Source: Bog-756 sp963777665 (GTDB lineage Bacteria; Actinomycetota; Acidimicrobiia; Acidimicrobiales; RAAP-2). Taken from it: a stretch of 64,000 nt of DNA. How positions within the stretch are numbered: the first letter of the stretch is position 1; each line of letters begins with the position of its first letter. The notes below the pieces were generated by a model. That model had not been told where the DNA came from. It worked only from the letters and a program-made list of their open reading frames with translations, and did not search any database. Below, one piece after another: positions 16,399 to 24,684 of this stretch. The DNA lies in the NCBI GenBank assembly GCA_963777665.1, contig CAVZRJ010000001.1, forward strand, positions 930,001 to 994,000, read 5' to 3'. The position numbers and the translations under genes were made by a program.

Positions 16399-16662
16399 AT
16401 GACCACTCCCGAGCCCTCCCCGAGGGCCGCCGGCGAACCGGGCGGCCCGACGACCGTCGAGCTCTCGATCGAGGGCATGCACTGCGGATCCTGCGTGGCC
16501 CTGGTTGAAGAGGCCCTCACCGAGCAGACCGGTGTCGATGCCGCCTCGGTCGACCTGGACCGGGCCCGGGCCGTGGTCGGGTTCGACCCGGCCGTGGTCG
16601 GGGTCGACGAGCTGCGCGCCGCCGTCGAAGCGGTCGGATACGCCGCCGCCCCGATCGGCTAG
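16399..16662 (+). CDS. Heavy-metal-associated (HMA) domain protein, CopZ-like copper chaperone
   Basis: 87 residues: a Pro/Gly-rich leader of ~20 residues and one ferredoxin-like HMA domain with the metal site GMHCGSC (Met-x-Cys-x-x-Cys) near residue 32. Such proteins carry Cu(I) to a P1B ATPase. It is 30 bases upstream of the copper ATPase on the same strand and shares its HMA motif, which supports a donor role. Confidence 0.88.
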   Translation: MTTPEPSPRAAGEPGGPTTVELSIEGMHCGSCVALVEEALTEQTGVDAASVDLDRARAVVGFDPAVVGVDELRAAVEAVGYAAAPIG

Positions 16663-16692
16663 CGATGGACCCGAGCCAGGGGTGACCCGGTC

Positions 16693-19206
16693 ATGGTGAC
16701 CTCGCCGCCGGTGGCGGCGCCGACCCCGGCGACGACCACACCTGGCTCCAGCACCACCGAGCTCGAGCTCGGTGGGATGCACTGCGGCGCCTGTGCCACC
16801 CGCATCGAGCGGTCGCTCAACCGCCTCCCTGGCGTGGCGAGCGCCTCGGTCAACCTGGCCACCGCGCGCGCCTTCGTCTCCTACGATCCCCGCCGGGCGG
16901 GACCCGACGACCTCTGCGACGCGGTCGTCTCGGCCGGCTATGACGCCGTGCCGGTGGCCGCCGGCCGGCGACCGGAGACTGCCGACCCCGACCACTGGGT
17001 GCTGCGGGCGACCATCTCCTGGCCGCTGGCCCTCCTGGCGCTGGCGGTGTCCCTGAGCGCGGCCGAGACGGCGGCCGCCGGATGGACGGTGCTGCTGCTG
17101 GCCGCCGCAGTCGAGATCGCCGGAGGCTGGCCCTTCCTCCGCAACGCCGCCCGGTTGCTCCGCCACGGTGCCACCAATATGGACACCCTCATCGCCCTGG
17201 GAACCCTCGCCGCGCTGTCGGTGACCGCGGTGGAGGCGATCGCCCTCGGCGGGCGCCACGTGCACCTCGGGGGGAGCGGCGCCTTCGCTGCCCGGCTCCA
17301 CGGTGTCATGGCCCCGCTCATCGTGGCCATCCTGGCCACCGGGCGCGCCGTCGAGGCCCGGGTCCGGGAGCGGGCAGCCCGCGCCCTGCATTCATTGCTG
17401 TCCCTGCGGCCCCCGACCGCGCGGGTGGTCACCGAGGCCGACCCCGACGGTGAACTGGTCGCACCCGAGAGCGTGCCGGTCGGCGCACTGGTGCAGGTCC
17501 GCCCCGGCGAGGCGCTCGCCCTCGACGGAACGGTGGCGTCGGGATGGTCCGACGTCGACGAGTCGATGCTGACCGGCGAGCCACTACCGGTGGAGCGGGG
17601 ACCGGGCAGTGCGGTCACCGGCGGCACACGCAACGGCAGCGGCGTGCTCGTCGTCCGGGTCGGGGCCGTGGCCGCCGAATCGGTGCTCGCCCGCCTCCAA
17701 CGGCTGGTCGAGGACGCGCAGCGCGACAAGGCGCCGCTCCAACGGATCGCTGACCGGATCAGCAGTGTCTTCGTCCCCGCCGTCCTCATCGGCGCGGCGC
17801 TCACCTTCCTGGTCTGGTGGGCGGTCGTGGGCGACCCGGGCCGAGGTGTGCTGGCGGCGCTCGCCGTGCTGCTCGTGGCGTGTCCGTGCGCGATGGGCCT
17901 CGCCGCGCCCGTCGCCATGATGGTCGGCTGTGGGCGGGCCTCGGCCCTCGGGATCTTCGTGCGCGGCGGTGACGCCCTCGAACGGTTGGCCAAGGTCGAT
18001 CGGGTCGCCTTCGACAAGACGGGGACTCTCACCGAGCGGCACGCGGTCGTCACCGGGCTGGCTTCGCTGCCGGAATGGGACGCGGGTGCGGTGCTGTCAC
18101 TGGCCGCGGCCGTCGAGGCGACGAGCGACCACCCGATCGCGACCGCTGTGCTCGATGCGGCTCGGGAGAGGGGTGCACCGGTCGGGGTCGCGGCCGACGT
18201 GGTCGCCCTTCCCGGGATCGGAGTGAGCGGGACGGTCGACGGGCACCGGGTGACAGTCGAACGCCTGGCCGGCGACGACCTTCCCCACGCGCTCGAGGGG
18301 AGCACGGCCGAGGCCAACCGGAGGGGTGAGACGGTGGTGGTGGTCACGTGCGACCGACGCCCGGTCGCTGTCGTGGCGGTGGCCACCCCCCTGCGGCCCG
18401 AAGCACGCGCCACGGTCGCCCACCTGGCCGCCATGGGGCTGCCCGCCTCGATCCTCAGCGGCGACAGCGAGGCGGCGGTCGGTGTGGTCGCCGCTGACCT
18501 CGGGATCGAAGATGCCCGCGGCGCGCTCGATCCGGCTGGAAAGGTCGAGGCCCTCCGACGGTTCCACGACGCTTCGGAACAGGTGGTGATGGTGGGCGAC
18601 GGGGTCAACGACGCCCCCGCCCTGGCCGCGGCCGAGGTCGGGTGTGCCATCGGGAGCGGATCAGAGGCCGCGCTCGCGACCAGCGACGTTGCCCTGCTGA
18701 GCAACGACCTCCAGGGGGTCCCGGCGGCCATCGGCATGGCCAGGTCCACCTATTCGGTCATCGTCCAGAACTTCGGCTGGGCGATGGGGTACAACGCCGC
18801 GGCACTCCCACTGGCCGCCACCGGTCTGCTCGATCCGCTGGTGGCGGCGGTGGCCATGGGCCTCTCCAGCGTCCTCGTGGTCCTCAACAGCCTCCGCCTC
18901 TCACGCCTGGGCCGTTCCGGACCGTCGGGCGTCGGCACCCCACGGACGCTCGGCACCAGGTGGGGCGTGGTGGTCTCGGTGGCACTCCCAGTCGTGTTGT
19001 TCGCCTCGCTGACCGTGGTGAGCCAGGTGGTGTCGCCCGCGCGGGGCAGTCCCTCCTCCCGACCCTTCCCTCGATCACCACGATCGCCCTTCCCCGCGGC
19101 GGATCGGTCGAGACCTATTTCACGCCCGGCGGTGCCGGGGTCAACCAGCTCCATCTCATCTTCTCGGGTACGCCGGCCCAGGTGGCCTCGTCCCACCCGC
19201 TGGTGA
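16693..19206 (+). CDS. copA: Cu(I) P1B-type ATPase with frameshifted extracytoplasmic tail
   Basis: 837 residues as read. An HMA domain with GMHCGAC near residue 30 is followed by the membrane region, the A-domain TGE loop (MLTGEPLPV), ion site C397-P-C399, phosphorylation Asp441 in DKTGTLT, HP in SDHPIA and GDGVNDAPAL. YN and M-x-x-S-S in the last helices match Cu(I) P1B-1 pumps. It should export Cu(I) from the cytoplasm. After an extra helix (VALPVVLFASLTVV) the frame breaks near 19045 in a G-run. In the next frame a ~105-residue domain continues to 19373 (LPRGGSVETYFTPGGAGVNQ onward), resembling YtkA/CopC-type copper domains. Confidence 0.88.
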   Translation: MVTSPPVAAPTPATTTPGSSTTELELGGMHCGACATRIERSLNRLPGVASASVNLATARAFVSYDPRRAGPDDLCDAVVSAGYDAVPVAAGRRPETADPDHWVLRATISWPLALLALAVSLSAAETAAAGWTVLLLAAAVEIAGGWPFLRNAARLLRHGATNMDTLIALGTLAALSVTAVEAIALGGRHVHLGGSGAFAARLHGVMAPLIVAILATGRAVEARVRERAARALHSLLSLRPPTARVVTEADPDGELVAPESVPVGALVQVRPGEALALDGTVASGWSDVDESMLTGEPLPVERGPGSAVTGGTRNGSGVLVVRVGAVAAESVLARLQRLVEDAQRDKAPLQRIADRISSVFVPAVLIGAALTFLVWWAVVGDPGRGVLAALAVLLVACPCAMGLAAPVAMMVGCGRASALGIFVRGGDALERLAKVDRVAFDKTGTLTERHAVVTGLASLPEWDAGAVLSLAAAVEATSDHPIATAVLDAARERGAPVGVAADVVALPGIGVSGTVDGHRVTVERLAGDDLPHALEGSTAEANRRGETVVVVTCDRRPVAVVAVATPLRPEARATVAHLAAMGLPASILSGDSEAAVGVVAADLGIEDARGALDPAGKVEALRRFHDASEQVVMVGDGVNDAPALAAAEVGCAIGSGSEAALATSDVALLSNDLQGVPAAIGMARSTYSVIVQNFGWAMGYNAAALPLAATGLLDPLVAAVAMGLSSVLVVLNSLRLSRLGRSGPSGVGTPRTLGTRWGVVVSVALPVVLFASLTVVSQVVSPARGSPSSRPFPRSPRSPFPAADRSRPISRPAVPGSTSSISSSRVRRPRWPRPTRW

Positions 19207-19462
19207 CCGCAGGCCCGGTCGGACAACCCGCCCAGGTCCTGCGGCAGCTGACCGTCTCGACGGGGCACTTCACCGAGTTCGTGGTCCTGACGCCGGGCAC
19301 CTGGCACTTCCGCGTGGCGACCCCGTTCGGACGGGCGCTGGTCAGCTTCACCCTCGACCACGTGGTGCCCTGAGGCCCAGCTCAGCGGTCCTCCACCGGG
19401 TCGGCCGGGCTGGGCACCGCACTGAACGGCCCCAGGAGACCCCGCTCCAGTAGCCTGTGCCC

Positions 19463-20592
19463 ATGCACTCCCGAGCCCTCCGTGCCGCGCTCGCCGTCGC
19501 CCTGGTGGCGGTCGGCGTGACCGTCGGCCTCGTCGTCGCCCATTCGGGTGGGGGCGCGAGCGCGACCACCCCGCCTCTCAACACCATCTCCATGCAGGGC
19601 GCGTCGTACACGCCGAAGGCCCCGCCCGGCGCGACCGACGACTACCACTGCACGCTGGTCAACCCCCACGTCACGGAGAACTCGTTCGTCGTCTCCTCGC
19701 ACTTCTACCCGAACAGCGTCGAGGTCCACCACGCCATCCTCTTCCTCATCCCGCCGAACCTGGCCAAGACGGCCGAGCGGATGACGCCGGCGGCAAAGGA
19801 TGGACCTGCTTCGGCGAGTCCGCCCTCCCCGGCACCGCATCGATCGACCAGATCTCCAACACACCATGGCTCACCGCCTGGGCCCCCGGCGCGGGCGTGG
19901 CCGTGGTCCCCGCCGGCACCGGTGTCCCACTCCCTGCCGGGAGCCTCGTCGTCATGCAGATCCACTACAACCTGCTGCGCGGCGACAAGCCGGTGCGGGC
20001 CAAGCTGCAGCTGCACACGGTGCCCGCCACGACGCCGCTCCAGCCACTGTCGCTCGACCTGCGGCCGGCACCGCCGGACGTCCCCTGCCCGAGTGGTGTC
20101 ACCGGACCGCTCTGCAACCGTGCCGCCTCGCTGGCCGATCTCGGCAAGCGGTTCGGACCCTGGGCGATCACCTTCGACAACATCATCGAGCAGGCCTGCG
20201 GCCGCAACCCGGTCGATCCGCCGGCGGGCGACACGACTTCGTGCACCTGGCCGGTGGGCGGCGACCGGGTCATCGTCCGTCTCGGCATGCACATGCACCT
20301 GACCGGGCGGAGCGCGACCATCGTGCTCGACCCGGGGACACCGCAGGCCAAGACACTGCTGACTGTCCCCAACTTCAACTTCGACAACCAGCGCACCTAC
20401 ACGCTGGCCCACCCGGTGACCACCCACGCCGGCGACACGATCGGCGTGACGTGCACGTACGACCCGACGCTGCGCCAGGAGCTCCCGCAGTTGCGCAAGC
20501 TCCCACCGCGATTCGTCACCTGGGGAGACGGATCCTCGGACGAGATGTGCCTCGGGCTCATCTGGACCGTGGCCTCCCCGTACAAGCCCTAG
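19463..20592 (+). pseudogene. Secreted type II copper ascorbate-dependent monooxygenase-like protein, frameshifted
   Basis: Residues 1-30 are a signal peptide. The first part reads to 19797 (CTLVNPHVTENSF, then EVHHAILFLIPPN with the His-His of the CuA site). The rest continues in another frame as GWTCFGESALPG to 20592. An AAAGGG run at 19795 seems to have lost one G. The second part has MQIHYNL, MHMHLTGRS (CuB His-x-His) and DEMCLGLIW (CuB Met), so the full ligand set of PHM/DBH-like hydroxylases is encoded. It lies downstream of the copper pump, a likely metal source. If the missing base is an assembly error this is an intact ~377-residue enzyme. Confidence 0.78.
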
Positions 20593-20656
20593 TCGTCGAT
20601 CCCCATCAGGTGTCGTGACCCGCTAGGCCGCGCACCGACCCGGGCTCCAGCGCCGG

Positions 20657-21178
20657 TCAGTCCCCCGACCAGCACCCGAGGATGACGTCGGCCACGGTGA
20701 CCGCCACCGACCCCGAGCTGGTCGGCGGAACCCCGAACTGGGGCGGAAGACCGGAGTCGTCCACCAACAGCACCTTCCAGTCCTTGCGCACCACGACCGA
20801 GCCGTCGGTCGTCTGGAAGGCGCCCTGGCCGAGTCTCGCGAGGTCACGGGACTTGCCGAGGGTCGCGGCCAGCGAGTCGTAGTAGGCGAGCGTTTCCGAC
20901 CAACTCGAGAGCTCCTTGACCGACAGCCCGAGCGAGGCCGTCGGGTAGGTATAGGTGCAGGCATACCGGTGGCCCTCCCAGGTCGGCACGGAAACGCTGG
21001 CCTGTTCGCCGAGGGCGGAGGCCAGCACGGCCTCGGCCTCCGGTCGGCAGACCATCTTGGCGATCGCCGAGGGGGTGGACCCCGCGGGGAGCGGTGCCCG
21101 GGTGGTGGGGGTGGCGGCCGTGACCCCACCGCACCCGGCGGCGAGACACGCCAGAGCCAGGGCGAGCGGACGGAGTCG
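20657..21178 (-). CDS. Putative lipoprotein of unknown function
   Basis: 173 residues from GTG 21178 (an upstream TTG at 21208 is possible). The N-terminus VRLRPLALALACLAAGC is a lipoprotein signal with lipobox LAAGC. The mature part has two well-placed Cys (VCRPEAEAVL and YACTYTY) and a final ILGCWSGD, so disulphides are likely. No enzymatic motif is seen. Its start region overlaps the apparent read-through tail of the methyltransferase gene upstream. Confidence 0.65.
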   Translation of the reverse strand, partial: RLRPLALALACLAAGCGGVTAATPTTRAPLPAGSTPSAIAKMVCRPEAEAVLASALGEQASVSVPTWEGHRYACTYTYPTASLGLSVKELSSWSETLAYYDSLAATLGKSRDLARLGQGAFQTTDGSVVVRKDWKVLLVDDSGLPPQFGVPPTSSGSVAVTVADVILGCWSGD

Positions 21179-22520
21179 CACCCGGCGAGCGTACCAGCGC
21201 ACAATCAAACTCCCAGGTCAGGGCCGCGAGGTGCGGTTCGTCCGGCCGGGGGTCGACGCCGCGGCTCCGGCCCGGCGCCTCCACGATCCCGACCAGCTCA
21301 ACGTGTTCGGTCATCGGGAAGAGGTCGAATGCTCGCAGCGATCCGAGGGACCAACCGGCGTCGAGCAGGATGCGCAGGTCGCGGGCGAACGCGGCCGGCT
21401 CGCAGGAGACGTAGGCGATGCGCAGCGGAGCGGGGTCGAGCCGGGCGAGGGCCTCCACGACCGGGCGGCCGGCTCCCGCCCGCGGAGGATCGAGCACGAC
21501 CAGGTCCGGCCGGTTCAGCCGCGCCACGACAGCGACCGTGACCGCGCTGCGCACCACCTCCACCTGGCCGAGCCCTGCAGCGTTGCGGCGGAGGTCCGCA
21601 CAGGCCGCCGCACTCCGCTCGACCGCGGTCACCGAGCCGGCAGGCCCGACGGCAAGTGCCAGGCCGACGCTGAACAGCCCGGCGCCGGCGTAGAGGTCGA
21701 CAACCCGCTCGCCGGACTGCACGTCGGCCCCCTCGAGCACCGCCCGGGTGAGGGCGGCCGCGGCCCCGGGGTGGACCTGCCAGAACACACCCGCGTGCAC
21801 CGTGAACCGGCGCCCGAGCACCTCGAACACGACGTGGTCGGGCGCGCGGAGAGTGCGACCCCGTGACACCAGTCCGGCGTCGACCCCGGGTTCCGAGCCG
21901 AGACCGCGCTTGCCCGCTTCGACGAGGACGACAGGAAGGCCGCCGTCAGGAGAGGCCATCACTTCGATCCGGTCGGCTCCCGCCCAGGGGACCGAGCCGG
22001 CCCCCACGCCGTCCACGGATGCAGTGGCGATCGGGCAGTGGTCGAGCAGCTCGATGTCGTGGGAGCGGTGACGGTGCAGGCCGATGCGCCCCTCCCCGTC
22101 CACCGCGAACGACACCCGGGTTCGCCACCCGAGGCCGGCCGGAGCCCCGGGGACCTCCTCGACTGGTACCCGCAGCTCGAGACCTGCCAGCCGGGAGAGC
22201 TGTTCGGCCACGAGGTCCTCCTTGAGGCCACGCTGCGCGGGAAGCGCGACGTGCTGGAAGTCGCAGCCCCCGCAGCGGCCGGGCCCGGCGTGGGGACAGG
22301 GTGGCGTGACCCGGTCGGACGAGGCCTCGAGCACCTCCACCGCGTCGGCCCGCAGGAACGAGGCGGTCTCCGATGTGATCCGGGCCCGCACCCGCTCGCC
22401 TGGGAGGCTGTGTCGCACGAAGACGACCCGGCCGTCGGGAGCTCGGGCAACGCATCCGCCTCCGGCTGCGATCGCGCCGACGGTCAGCTCCACGGCCTCG
22501 GGGGTCACGCCCGGAGTCAT
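20844..22520 (-). CDS. TRAM-domain class I SAM-dependent RNA (23S rRNA uracil-5) methyltransferase
   Basis: A RumA/RlmD-type enzyme. It has an N-terminal TRAM domain, a [4Fe-4S] set CPHAGPGRCGGC with a fourth Cys in LLDHCPIA, SAM motif VVDLYAGAGLFSVGLA, substrate motif DPPRAGAG and catalytic Cys in YVSCEPAAFARDL. It would make 5-methyluridine in rRNA or tRNA. The conserved part ends near 21260 (TEHVELVGIVEAPG), but the frame runs on 130 codons through the lipoprotein gene as an Arg/Pro/Gly-rich sequence. One extra base in the C5 run near 21250 would give a stop at about 21205, so a lost base is likely. Confidence 0.85.
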   Translation of the reverse strand: MTPGVTPEAVELTVGAIAAGGGCVARAPDGRVVFVRHSLPGERVRARITSETASFLRADAVEVLEASSDRVTPPCPHAGPGRCGGCDFQHVALPAQRGLKEDLVAEQLSRLAGLELRVPVEEVPGAPAGLGWRTRVSFAVDGEGRIGLHRHRSHDIELLDHCPIATASVDGVGAGSVPWAGADRIEVMASPDGGLPVVLVEAGKRGLGSEPGVDAGLVSRGRTLRAPDHVVFEVLGRRFTVHAGVFWQVHPGAAAALTRAVLEGADVQSGERVVDLYAGAGLFSVGLALAVGPAGSVTAVERSAAACADLRRNAAGLGQVEVVRSAVTVAVVARLNRPDLVVLDPPRAGAGRPVVEALARLDPAPLRIAYVSCEPAAFARDLRILLDAGWSLGSLRAFDLFPMTEHVELVGIVEAPGRSRGVDPRPDEPHLAALTWEFDCALVRSPGATPSARPGSGVSRRRVRWGHGRHPHHPGTAPRGVHPLGDRQDGLPTGGRGRAGLRPRRTGQRFRADLGGPPVCLHLYLPDGLARAVGQGALELVGNARLLRLAGRDPRQVP

Positions 22521-22649
22521 AGCACCCGCCCGGCTGAACGACCGTGCGCGCTCCGGTCGCCGTCCCGGCGTGGGCCGGCGCCTCGCGCCGGCAGGTCGGG
22601 ATAGGGTCACCCCGGCTGCGAAGGACGAGGCGACGAGCAGGAGGACGGC

Positions 22650-23336
22650 GTGGACATCGAGGAGGCCCTCTACACGACCCGGGCGATGCGCAGGGTCCGC
22701 CGCGACCCGGTGCCATTGGACGTCCAGGCCAGGATCCTCGACGCCGCCATCCGCGCCCCGACCGGAGGCAACGCCCAGAACTGGCGGTTCCTGCTGCTCG
22801 ACGATCCCGAGATCATCGCCCGGATCGCGCCGCTCTACCGGCACGCCGTCGGTCAGCTGTGGGAGACCGTCTATGCCGAGCAGGTCGCCGCGGTGGAGGC
22901 CGATCCGGACCGCGCCGAGAACACCGAGTGGAACCGGATCCGGACCTCGGCCCAGTGGCTCGCCGACCATTTCGCCGAGGTCCCGCTCTTCCTCTTTGCG
23001 TTCGTGCAGGCCGACCCCACCGGCGGATCGATCTATCCCGCCGTGTGGAGCGCGCAACTGGCGGCCCGGGCGCATGGAGTCGGCAGTTCGCTGACGGTGG
23101 TGCTCGGGGTCTGGCACCCGGACGAGACGCTCGAGATCCTCGGCGTGCCGACCGACGAGCAGTGGATCATGGCCTGCTGCGTGAGCTTCGGGTACCCGAC
23201 CGGGCGGTGGGGGGTCGCGCCGCGGCGACCGGTCCACGAGGTTTCGTACCGCAACCACTGGGGCACTCCGGTGGGGTTTTCCGTCGAGGAGCCACTCTGG
23301 TCCCCCGGACAGGGCGGAGCCGAAGCTCGGCCCTAG
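22650..23336 (+). CDS. Nitroreductase family protein
   Basis: 228 residues, GTG start with AGGAGG upstream. The FMN-binding features of the nitroreductase fold are TTRAMRRVRRDPVP at the N-terminus, APTGGNAQNWRFLL in the first loop and the long C-terminal helix region ending GVPTDEQWIMACCVSFGYP. Members reduce nitro groups, quinones or F420/FMN-linked substrates with NAD(P)H. It is divergent from the rRNA methyltransferase and precedes the tRNA-Gly gene by about 55 bases. Confidence 0.88.
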   Translation: MDIEEALYTTRAMRRVRRDPVPLDVQARILDAAIRAPTGGNAQNWRFLLLDDPEIIARIAPLYRHAVGQLWETVYAEQVAAVEADPDRAENTEWNRIRTSAQWLADHFAEVPLFLFAFVQADPTGGSIYPAVWSAQLAARAHGVGSSLTVVLGVWHPDETLEILGVPTDEQWIMACCVSFGYPTGRWGVAPRRPVHEVSYRNHWGTPVGFSVEEPLWSPGQGGAEARP

Positions 23337-23392
23337 CGGGAGCAAAGACCCAGGTCAACAGGGGCGGTGGTAGAGTTCCGCCCCGCAGACGC

Positions 23393-23463
23393 GCGGCTGT
23401 AGCTCAATGGTAGAGCCTCTGATTTCCAATCAGATGACGAGGGTTCGATCCCCTTCAGCCGCT
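23393..23463 (+). tRNA. tRNA-Gly (anticodon TCC)
   Basis: Full cloverleaf: acceptor GCGGCTG pairs with CAGCCGC, D-arm AGCTCAATGGTAGAGC, anticodon stem TCTGA/TCAGA around the loop TTTCCAA (TCC at positions 34-36), and T-arm GGGTTCGATCCCC. The discriminator is T and CCA is not encoded. It reads GGA codons. It is a single-copy site between a nitroreductase and a damaged glutaminase gene. Confidence 0.95.
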
Positions 23464-23610
23464 CCGCATGGGCTTCGCCCCGCTTGCGCGAAGAGCACGC
23501 CCACCGCCGATGACTCCCGGACCGAGTGGTCCGGATCCACTGTGCACCGCTGCTGCAGTCGACGGGGGTGGTCTATCGTCCGATGACCACCACCCGACCA
23601 GGACGGACCG

Positions 23611-24500
23611 ATGCCCGATCCGACCGCGCCCGAGGAGCCAGCCCCCGATGAGGAGCACGCCATCTCGGCCATCTCCACCGGTGCCCTTCCCGGGGACGAG
23701 ATCATCACGGGACTCTTGACCGATGCACACGCACGGTTCCGGGCAGTCGACGAGGGCGAGGTGGCCAGCTACATCCCGGTCCTGGCCAACACGCCCCCAG
23801 AGCTCTTCGGGATCTGCTCGGTGTCAATGCAACCGGACTGCCGTTCAACTCGGTCATGGCCATCGAGCTGAACGACGATCGGACGATGAACCCGATGGTC
23901 AACGCCGGTGCGATGGCAACCACCAGCCTCGTCCCGGGACGGACCTCCGATCAGCAGTGGGCGTTCCTGCGCGATGGCCTGTCCTGCTTCGCCGGACGCG
24001 ATCTCACCCTCGACCGCGATGTCTACGACTCCGAGTCAGCCACCAATCTCCGCAACCAGAGGATCGCCCACCTCCTGCACAGCTACGGGCACCTCTACGC
24101 CGACCCGGACCAGACCACCGACGTCTACACCCGGCAGTGCTCGCTCCTGGTCAGCACGATCGACCTGGCGGTGATGGGTGCGACCCTGGCCGACGGTGGC
24201 GTCAACCCCATCACCGGCGCGCAGGTGGTCGGCCCGGTCGTCTGCAAGCGGGTGCTCGCCGTCATGGCCACCGCCGATCTCCACGAGCGATCGGGTGACT
24301 GGCTCTACGACGTGGGCCTCCCGGGCAAGAGCGGGGTGAGCGGGGGCATCGTGACCGTCGCGCCCGGCAAGGGAGGCCTTGCCGTCTACTCCCCGCGGTT
24401 GGACGGGGCGGGTAACAGCGTGCGTGGTCAGCTGGTGACCATGTACCTCTCTGAGCTCCTGGGCCTCAATGTGTTCGCCTCACGGCCGTTCGGCGGGTGA
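23611..24500 (+). pseudogene. glsA: Glutaminase A, internally deleted
   Basis: The first part (ATG 23611) encodes GEVASYIPVLANTPPELFGIC. The second part, in another frame, encodes VNATGLPFNSVMAIELNDD through GKSGVSGGIVTVAPGKGGLAVYSPRLD and ends normally at 24500. Relative to the glutaminase family about 45 codons are missing at ~23825-23835, including the Ser-x-x-Lys motif (SISKP) that provides the catalytic Ser and Lys. The loss plus frameshift makes it a true pseudogene. The remaining active-site parts (NPMVNAGA, the YTRQCS region, GKSGVSGG) are still well preserved, so the event is recent. Confidence 0.85.
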
Positions 24501-24684
24501 TCGGGCACACTCGGCGCTCCCCCGCCCTCCGATCCCTCATCGCCGGGCTTCGGGTCCGATCGACACGCGTCGGTGAACGCTCGAGATGGCGCGTGCAGCG
24601 CGGCAGCAAGGATCTGACCGTACGTTTGGCGGAAGGGTGCCCCACCCGACCCGCGTCACGGGATATCTCGTCGAGTAGGCCTCT

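Noticed and set aside
23464..24500. Integrated element at tRNA-Gly
   Set aside because: No integrase and no repeat of the tRNA 3' end were found downstream.
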